From NCBI GenBank assembly GCA_037157565.1, contig JAZHRO010000002.1, positions 72,375,001 through 72,439,000 on the forward strand: a stretch of 64,000 nucleotides of DNA, read 5' to 3'. Positions 55,878 through 64,000 of the stretch are shown here, piece by piece. The first letter of the stretch is position 1. The number at the start of each line of letters is the position of its first letter. The translations under genes and the position numbers were made by a program. A model generated the notes under the pieces. The model had not been told where the DNA came from, did not search any database, and was given only the letters and a program-made list of their open reading frames with translations. Source of the DNA: Thalassia testudinum. Lineage: Eukaryota; Streptophyta; Magnoliopsida; Alismatales; Hydrocharitaceae.

Positions 55878-57845
55878 GAGTTTACTCAAAATCATAGAGC
55901 TAGCTTGCTCTGATAACACAATTGGACTCCTGCCGTTGTTTCGCGGCTTACGGTTAGGCGTACACAAAACCTTCAAAATCACGCATAAGTTGGTATGTGG
56001 CATATAGCATCCATCAAAGGGATACTAATTTGGACTTTCTCAAAGAGCTTGACCAAGTCTGCATTAGGTGCCTCGGGTTTAGGTTTCTTATTTCCTTTGG
56101 CCAAGGCCTTGAGAAATGGAATATCTCTAGGTTTTTCTAGGATGGGTTGAGGCTCTGAGTTCAGAATAGGTGTGTCCTCAACTTCCATCCTAAGATTAGG
56201 ATTCTCGGACTGGGTTGACTAGGGTAGGGTGGGTCCTGAGTAGTCTTGCCACTACAGGTAGTGACGGCATTCCAGACCTGCCTGATTAGGATTTGGGGTT
56301 GGCAAGATAGGAGGTTGCTACTAATAACCCGAGTAAGAAGTAGAAGCCTCTGAACCATCAAGAGGTGGAGGTGCAGAAGGGGCTTGATAAACATAATGTA
56401 CTTAGTTTTGGTTTGGGTTCACAACGTGCCTCTGGTTTGGCATTTTGTTTGCGTTGGGTAGAGGCTAGGAAGGAAGTGAACCAGGCTGGCGAGTCTTAGC
56501 AATTTGTGCAAGCTAATTACTGATCTCTGCCATCTTTGCATTACATTGCCTCTGCATAACAGCATTAGTCTTTTGCAAAACAGTTAGGGTCTGCAAAATC
56601 ATGCTCATTTTATCTTCCTTGTTAGGCCCGAATTGAAACTTCGGGTTGGGTCTAAGTTGAGCAGGCTGATATGAGTGTAGATTCTGTGGTCGGGGCGGAT
56701 ATTGAGGTCTAGAGTTTTGAGTATTCCCTAATCAGGAGAAATTAGGATGATTACGCCATCCAAGGTTTTAGGAGTTGGAATAAGGGTCATTCTGGATGGT
56801 GTGGAGTTCCTCACAGGGTTGAGCAACTCTAGAATAATCAATTGACTGGGGTTAGAGATCCCTTAACTGGAGTAAGTGGATGGATATGTATCCATCCCAG
56901 AGTAAGAGAGGTGGTGAATATTATGCATGGCCTCCCTCCTCGTGGGCGGACGTGCATACGTGTTGTGCTTGTGCTGAGAAGAAGTAGCCTCCTGAAGTTG
57001 ATGAGTCAATTCATCCGACTTCTTCTTAATTATGGAGTCCTTATCCAATTGATTGTCCACCAAATCCATGTCGATGGAAGAGGATAGGTCTTGAGCCTCG
57101 TGTGCTTGTGTATTCGTCAATGCGCGGGTAGTCGTTCGGTCGAACATACCCAGTGACTCATTGTTTGTGGAGTCTCGCACATGTTCACGAGAATCTCCCA
57201 AATGGTGTCCTCGTCATTACCCATAAAGTTACCTCTACAGGTCACATTGACAAAACGTCGAATATCCTCACGGAGTCCTTGGTAAAAAGATTGGACTTGT
57301 TCCCATTTAGGAACTCCTTAATGAGGGCATTTTCGCATAAGATCCTGAAATCGGTCCCATGCCTCATGAAGAGGTTCCCCCGCATTTTTCCTGAAATGAG
57401 TGTTTTAGTGTCTCAAGGTGTTAGTACGCCCCATAGGGAAGAATTTCTTGAGAAATTCAGCTTGTAATTCATCCCATGTGTTGATTGGTCTAGTTAGGGA
57501 TTGATACTAGTGGGCATCCTAATCCTTCAAGGAGAACGGAAATATCTTCATGAGCGGGGTGGTCTGGTTCTGAACATTTGGTCGGAGGGTCCGAGCCAAA
57601 TGTTTCAATTCCTGAATATGTTGGAATGGGTCTTTAGAACCCAATCTATGGAAATGGGGATTAAGCCAATAATATTTGGCTTCAATTTAGTGTCAGGTCC
57701 CCCTTTCAAAATATGCATGCACCTTGGGCTTGATAGGAACAATTGTGGGATTATAGTGATCCCGCAATTGTGGACGCTGTCGGGGGTTAGCTAGTGCATT
57801 AATCAAATCAGTAATCATCTACAACTGGCTAGTTTGAGATAGATG
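55878..57845 (-). pseudogene. gag: Element J gag remnant (Athila-type), heavily decayed
   Basis: Colinear with element H gag on the minus strand. 57845-57480 has the capsid phrases PFQHIQELKHLARTL and MKIFPFSLKD. 57470-57200 has WDELQAEFLKKFFPMGRTNT and EAWDRFQDLMRKCPH. 57200-56860 has DKDSIIKKKSDELTHQLQ. 56188-55979 has DLVKLFEKVQISIPLMDAI, the motif before the protease. Many stops and frame changes. The protease and everything after it are missing; the remnant is cut at 55878. Confidence 0.82.
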
Positions 57846-58865
57846 AACCTCTAGATCAAAAACTTTCTCACCTTGAGAATTACATAGGCAACCAGGAAAG
57901 GAGAGTCTTGTAAAGATCCCTACATGGTAGAGCATCCCTACGAGTTACAAGGTTTTTCCCACCTAACTTTCCTTGTTACTGCGATTCCAAGTAGACAGGA
58001 AACGTGTGAGTTGAGTCCTAAGTCTACCAATTTTAAACCTTATGTGCTTGTGCTTTAAGCTATCACTTGATTTAGAAATTAATTTCACATGTGACCTAAT
58101 TTCCAGGTTGATTGGTTCACAATGTGAACCAACTTCACCTGACTTGTCCTAAAAATTAGAGGATGAAATCTAGGTTGAATCACTTGAACCACCCTGTTTC
58201 GGTTGATAAACAGGTTATTAAGTCCCAATTTTAATGTTCAAATGATCTTAAAGCCTGATATAGGGTTTCAATTCTTAAGTCAATTCAAACAAGGCTTGGG
58301 TTGCATATAATGTGAGAAGAGATTTCCTTTGTAGAATTTGTAAATGTTTTCTAGCACTCCAAAACCCTAGAATTCAAACACCCTAATTAACTCTAAATGG
58401 AGTCCAATTTAATTCAAAATAATGCACCTTGGACTCAAACAAGAAGGTGATAGTCCAAGGTGTTAAATTAACTGCAAGTCCCTAATAGGCACATGAATCA
58501 GGGTTGTGTGTTCTAATCAATCACAATCTCTTCAAAAATGGAAGCACACAGAATATTCTAGAATTTATTACCACAAATGATGTTGTCTAAGAAAATAAGG
58601 TAAGGTTGCAATCCTAGTTTATACACACACACACACACCAGGAAAAAGGGAGAATAGGAAGAAGAAAGGAAATTTACCTATCCTTAGAGTGGTTGAGTCA
58701 TTAATGAAGTGGTTGGCCTAAGAGTGCGGATTTGGTTCAAGAGAGAATAAATCAAATCAAAGACAAGTGAGTTAGAAAAGAGAATAAATGAAAAATCTCT
58801 ACAACATAAATATTCAAAATGATAGTGGTAAGTGTGCATTACTCCCCGGCAACGGTGCTAAAAAG
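57846..58865 (-). promoter_or_regulatory. Element J leader and Asp-type primer-binding site
   Basis: The minus strand reads TAGCACCGTTGCCGGGGAGT (58861-58842) next to the LTR edge, a good Asp-type site. The leader is colinear with that of H. An (AC)9 microsatellite lies at 58623-58641. Confidence 0.75.
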
Positions 58866-60600
58866 TGTTTCTGCGATTCGAGAGTTTATAAAAACCATGT
58901 TGTAATATAGTTGACACTTGAAAACAACTTTTCAAATTTATAATCTTGAAAATTGAAATGCATATTTCGAGCTCGTTTGCTGGGAGTAATCAAATGCATA
59001 ATTACCACTATTCGGATCTTGTAAAATTTAAGCTTGGGAATTAGATATAATTAATTTGATTCTCTACGCATGAAATCTATTTTAAAAGAATTAATCATGC
59101 AATTTAACAATGTAATCAAGGAAACTATATTCTAATCGGTGCTTAATTGAAGATAATCGAGAAATGATGTAATCAGGCACTTAAATGTATCAATTTAATA
59201 ATGATATTCCAGCAAAAATACCAAATATCCAAAAATTTAAACAAATTCTCAACAAATCAAGACAAAATCACAAATCAGTCCTTGAGAAACTGATTCTCTA
59301 ACGATTTGGTCTTTGGTTCCTCTCTCATACGTTCTTGGAAGCTTTTTTTTCTTTTAGATGGGTCCCTGCTAGTAGATTGGGCTCATGCCCTTCTCCTTTA
59401 TCGCAGAGGTTGAGGAAGGAGGCTGGGGAAGCTCCGTAGAGCATGAAACTACCTACTTGAAGTCACAATGTGATCCTCGCATATTCACGAAACTTCTCAT
59501 GAAGCTTTGGAGCTTGAGGATGGCTGGGTGCGTCAGCCGAGGTCGAGGATGGTGGGTACGATGGCGGATGTGGTCTCGGCGTAGAGGTGGATGTCGGTCT
59601 CAGGCAAGTGGTTAGGGAACTTTGTGGGCCTTGGTGAAGGTGATGGTAGAGGTGATTTGGAGTGGGGGTGTCGGAGGTGGTGTGCCGGAGTCAAGGAAGG
59701 TGGCGACGGTTGGTGGTGTTTGACAGAGGTGGCTGGGCAACAAACCCTTCAATTGGTTAAGGATTTTTGCTCCCCTCAACTTATTGAAGCTTCCATAATG
59801 GTCGGAGATGAGCGGCGGTGCGCAAGCCAGATTGAAGGGGGTCGCTGGCGTTATGTCGAACATGAAGAAGATGATGAGGAGGCGGAGTGGTGCGGAGGTT
59901 GATTCCTATGTTCAAAGTACCTAAAGTATGTTATTGAGAGAGGGAAAAAAGATGGGCTACCTGAAAGTGGACGAGGACGCTGGAGGGCATCCGGTATTGG
60001 CCGGTTAGATGTGAGGAAGATACGAACTCCGACGACATCGGTTGGAAAGAGGAAGAGGCTGGGATGATTAGCTTCTATGGCAGGAAGCAGGACGAGTGAT
60101 TGGGGAAGACAAGTACAACCTCGGTTGATGGTGATGTGCGGCGGTGAAGGAAGATGAAGGAGCTCCAAGGTTGGTGTTAACGACGATGTCGGGGAAGGAG
60201 AGAGGGGAGGTGACGTACCAAAACTCAACGACTCCAATCAATGGGACGACGCGGAGCTTTATAGCTCCTTGAGATGCGAGAAGAATGCCAGAGATGGTAT
60301 GTAATGACAGTTGGAATTGGTGGATTGAGACGAGCTCCGATGAGGATTTTGGCCCTGAATCGTGGCCTCCAAAGATGGAATCTTGAGCTGGAAAATCCAT
60401 CAATGGATGTGCAAATAAATGGTGAATCATCCTGCTAATTTTGGTGAATTCCACCGCTGGGATTGAGAGAAATTCTTGCCCAAAATTGCAGTCGAGAAGC
60501 TTCTTTGCAAGCTTCTCTCGCTGTTGCAGGAGGAAGGAGATGCTGACGTCATTGATCATTAAATTCCTCAACACAGTTAATTAAATTATTTAGACTTAAT
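58866..60600 (-). repeat. Element J 5' LTR-like sequence, right border unresolved
   Basis: Starts on the plus strand with TGTTTCTGCGATTCGAG, immediately after the primer site. 59600-60250 is GC-rich with short frames on both strands and no domain. An AT-rich stretch begins at about 60560. I could not find the TG-type start that should close the LTR. Confidence 0.55.
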
Positions 60601-63600
60601 TAATCGCATGAGAAAGTAACTTAGGTTAACTTGATTTTATGTCGGTTGTGTAGTATAGGGTCAAGTTAACCTAATATTTTAGATTTTAAGTTCTTTTTAA
60701 CTGGTTGAGTCCAGGTTGTTCATTAGGAGGCATAATAGTAGCTTAATTCATCATTTAATTCTTAAATATAAATTACTAACTACTTAATCAATCAGGATTA
60801 TAATTAGATTATTTTAAGCTTATGAATAATTGCACAAGAGATAGATCAAATTAATACATGCAATCATTCCAAATAAGAAGGAACATATTTACACATGGAA
60901 TTTGTCATTAAGAATCAAGTAAACATGTCTATTACATCAATTACTTCTTATTACAAGAGATTAAGGCAAGAAAATGCTAATCAAATGAGTACAAATGCCT
61001 TATTACATCAATTTAACCTCAAAATAACAAGAGGAGATATGTTATAGCAATAAAAGCACAAATCAGATGTCTGAAAATAATATTGGTCGTCTTAAAAGTA
61101 GAAACTGGAAGTCTGAAATGATGGCAAGACATCTGATTTTCTCTTTATTTCTTCTCTTTTTCTCTTCAACCCTCTCTTTTCTTTTTTTTACTTTTTTGTT
61201 GTTACTCTTTCTCTCTTCCCCTTTATTCATTTTTTTTTCTTCTATTCTTCTTCTTTCTCTTCCTCTTCTAAACCCTCTCCTTAATTCTCTCATTGTAGCT
61301 TCTTTTATTTCCTATACTGTGCATGATACAATCCACACTTAGCCAATTCTCTTATCCCAAACCCATTTTTTTAACTCTCATAATCCAAAAGTTTGGTTAA
61401 TGGGCGGCCCGGCCTTTCAAGGATACATAGCGCCCACAGGGGCGGGACCAGACCCTACTTAGCTGGGCCTAATTTGTTAATTAGGTGGATTTTTCATAGC
61501 TTTATCTCAAGGCACAGTCTTAGCCTCCCAGGCCCACACACGCCCACTCGGGCCCACGTGCTCACGCCCACAGGTACATGCACACACACATGTGCAGGCA
61601 CGTACACATGCGCGCGCACGCACCCAATCTCATTTCCTTGCGCCCAGCGTTGACGACCAAAACATCGTTGGCACTTTTTCATATTATACCATGCGGCGCG
61701 TCTGCAGACTCCCGAGGTGGGATTATCTTAGTCCACTCCAGGCCAAACTTTGGCCGATGATTCTAGCCGATTGGCTGGGCCAAATCAAGCGTTCTAAAGC
61801 TTGATCGAAAGCTCTTAAGATGATATACCTAATTGTAACACCAATTTGGTGTTCTAATTAATTCTAGCCCTTTGATTTGAAGGGTGAAACTGGAAGGAAC
61901 ACATGACCATTTGAGCCTGCAGAGGAGGTTTTCAGGATTAATGAACTTCAAGAGGATGTCTGACCTCCAGGTGAGGTTTGAACCACCTTCAGTAGATGGT
62001 TCCGCATCTAATGGTGAAGGAAAAGAGCTCTGTATGGCTTCAAGAAGAGGAAGAAGCTTATGAGCTTCGTTCAAGAGCTTCAAAGCTCCATTTTGAGCTC
62101 TGAACAGCTTGACAGAGAGCTAAGGGGTTACAACATCAGATCAAACAATCTTTAAAGGTTTTAGAGATTCCAATTGAGTAGGATTGGCATCTAAATTTCA
62201 CCAAGAACGCATTGAAAACAGTTTAGGTTAAAAAATGACCCAAACTGAGTAATGATCAATTTTGCACAAAATCTTCAATTAAACTCAATCAAATCGACCT
62301 CAATTCACTCTAAATCATCCCAGAAAGATTTTCAACCCTTTAATTCACAGAATTAAACATTTAAACTTCAAATTAAACTTGGGATTAGACCACAGTAATC
62401 TCATAGTTGACTTTCAAATTTAACCAATTTCTGACCTAATTGAAACTCTAAATCTGTTCTACACCATTACAGGAATTGGTTTAGATCATCAAAACTTAGT
62501 TTTGAACTAAAATTCTAGGGTTCTAAGTTCATCGCCTGTGATTGAAATAGAGTTTGTTCGGTGGAACAATCTAATATTTCTCAAAGTAATCAGAGATCAA
62601 GGATGGCTTCTATAGGTTTTGCTTATGCTTTTGGACCTCAATTCAAGGTCTAAAACCTAATGGAACTGCTTCTCCAACTCTGCTGGAGTTGGAGAAGACA
62701 GAAGTCAACAATAAACTCTAGACATCAAAACATCAAATTGACAATTGCTTCATAATCCTTAGGTCCTTAGTATTCAGTCTGGAGCTCTGCACAGAGTTCT
62801 GTGGGCTGAAGATCAACTTCGACTCGTCGGAGCTCGCCGGAGCTCCGGTGAGTCCAGACAATGACAGATAGTGTACCAAACTTAATGAAACAAGTCATTG
62901 AAGGTCTGGAAAGCTTCCTGAGGTCACAAGGACCTCAGGAGCTCATCAATTTGCTTCAGTAATTAACAAAACAAAAGATATGCATCGAATTTAAAAAAAA
63001 TGAACTCTGAGTTCAGTGGAACTTAGATAGTATCTCCTCACTCAATTGAGTGAGGAAAAGAGTGCTGAGGGATGAAGCAATGCTAGTGGACTAGATAATT
63101 AGATGATTATCTTATCTCTGAGCCACCATTGACAGCGAGCTCAGAAATAAGAAGGAATTTAGGCATTTACTTAATATGAGATAATTATATTAATTAGGTA
63201 TAAGATTGGGGCCCTTAAATTATGAATAGGTGATGGAGGGCCCCAGTGAGTGTGTTCTAGTCTCAGCAACCTTTGTCGTGGGCAGCGGAAGTTACCGGTG
63301 AGTGTGAAGGTGGATTAGGCGTGTAGATGATACAATCATGAAATCAATGAGTTAAAAATGATCATGGAAGATTGTGGAGTGTGATCGATGAATTAAAAAG
63401 ACAAAAATATGCGCTAGATGAGCTCAAAGAACTCGCTGGAGCTAGAGAAGATAACGGAAGGAATTAACATTTAACCTAACTAAACTACCTAATTAACTAA
63501 ACTAACTACTCTAACTTACCTATCCTACTATTACCTAGACGAAGGAGGTAGACATATCTCCGTCGATGGTCGTAATGGAGGAGGAAATCAGAGGGAGAAA

Positions 63601-63683
63601 GGAAGAAGTCCGATGGGCGAGTTCGCGGAGTGGAAGTGTAGTCCGGAGTCGTCACCTTGATTAGAGGTACGGCAGAGGATGGC
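60601..63683. other. LTR-like sequence of Athila type, borders unresolved
   Basis: 61060-61130 has GACATCTGAT and CAGATGTCTGA variants of the palindrome. 61140-61300 is CT-rich like the H LTR. 61705-61735 has CTCCCGAGGTGGGATTATC, matching the CTTCCGAGGTGGGACTAAAG phrase of H. This order matches the H LTR read on the plus strand, so a minus-strand relative is likely. 61560-61625 is an alternating CA/TG/CG-rich tract. 61830-63680 shows scattered AGCTC-rich phrases and no gene. Confidence 0.45.
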
Positions 63684-64000
63684 TGTTGTCAACGTTTCTG
63701 TGCGGATTTAAAGGCGTATTACGTTGCAGTAGAACCGACAAAACGTTTAAACAAATAATTTTATTACTCGAACAACTAGAGTATCCGAGGTCGAACACAG
63801 GGAGCAAACTCAGTACTTTGTAAAACCCAAGAATACAACTGTTAAATGCAAATATAATTGATTCAAAGAGTTTTTAAGAAAGATGTAAAAAAAATAGAAT
63901 TAGACGTCTGATTTATGTATCAGACGTCTTAAATGTGATCTTTCTTTCTCTTTTTCTTCTTCTGTTTTGCCTTTCGGATCTCTTTGCAATCTTCCCTTGT
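63684..64000 (-). repeat. LTR K, 3' end of a further Athila-like LTR, cut by the window edge
   Basis: Begins near TGTTGTCAACG and holds CCGAGGTCGAACACAGGGAG (63787), the family phrase also at 39246 and 47990. It then has two intact motifs, TAGACGTCTGATT and TCAGACGTCTTAA (63902-63930), followed by CT-rich sequence as in H. Confidence 0.65.

Noticed and set aside
59385..60574. Plus and minus frames of 76-168 codons suggesting a gene in the J LTR
   Set aside because: No domain, strongly overlapping on opposite strands, and located just after an LTR border and primer site.

Overview
The window reads as intergenic DNA from a large, repeat-rich flowering-plant genome. Nearly every base belongs to an LTR retrotransposon or its remains. 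The evidence is Ty3 (gypsy) chromovirus and Athila-type polyproteins, plant-type primer-binding sites (initiator-Met and Asp types), broken fragments of two plant gene families (SAWADEE and R2R3-MYB), and GT/AG intron borders. The species cannot be told from the sequence. No protein-coding gene appears intact, and no intact autonomous element lies wholly inside the window.

Layout, left to right. 1-11759 is a three-deep nest on the minus strand: a Tekay/Del-like element (A, cut by the left window edge) sits in an LTR of the same family (B), which sits in the gag-pol body of an older relative (C). 11760-15158 is older, AT-rich sequence with a tandem duplication, a SINE-like unit and two exons of an unidentified minus-strand gene. 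Solo LTR D splits one of these exons, and solo LTR E lies farther upstream in the same gene's territory. 20647-22341 is a solo Ty1 (copia)-type LTR. 22860-38200 is a four-deep nest: an Athila-like LTR (X) holds a complete non-autonomous element (F, 24142-37422, 5-bp duplication TCTAA). F holds a solo Tekay-like LTR (M, duplication AGAAC), and M holds a solo Athila-like LTR (L, duplication GTAGG). 38581-52420 is a broken SAWADEE-domain (SHH-like) gene copy split by solo LTR G (duplication GTAAC). G in turn carries a nearly full Athila-type element, H (39134-50761, duplication CCTGG). 52437-54033 is a Mutator-like element with roughly 255-bp inverted ends around a broken zinc-knuckle reading frame. 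54302-64000 holds copia LTR pieces, a truncated MYB repeat, a decayed Athila-type gag (J) and several LTR-like stretches, the last running off the right edge.

The most unusual signal is the 10-bp palindrome CAGACGTCTG and its one-base variants. It is scattered many times through the Tekay-like LTRs (A-E, M). It also occurs in the copia-type LTR and, more sparsely, in Athila-type LTRs (G, H, the 61 kb stretch, K), so LTRs of unrelated superfamilies share it. The variants are mostly those expected from loss of the central CpG. Element F is also notable: it lacks polymerase, carries one decayed reading frame of unknown function, and has a tRNA-like Pol III box pair in both LTRs.
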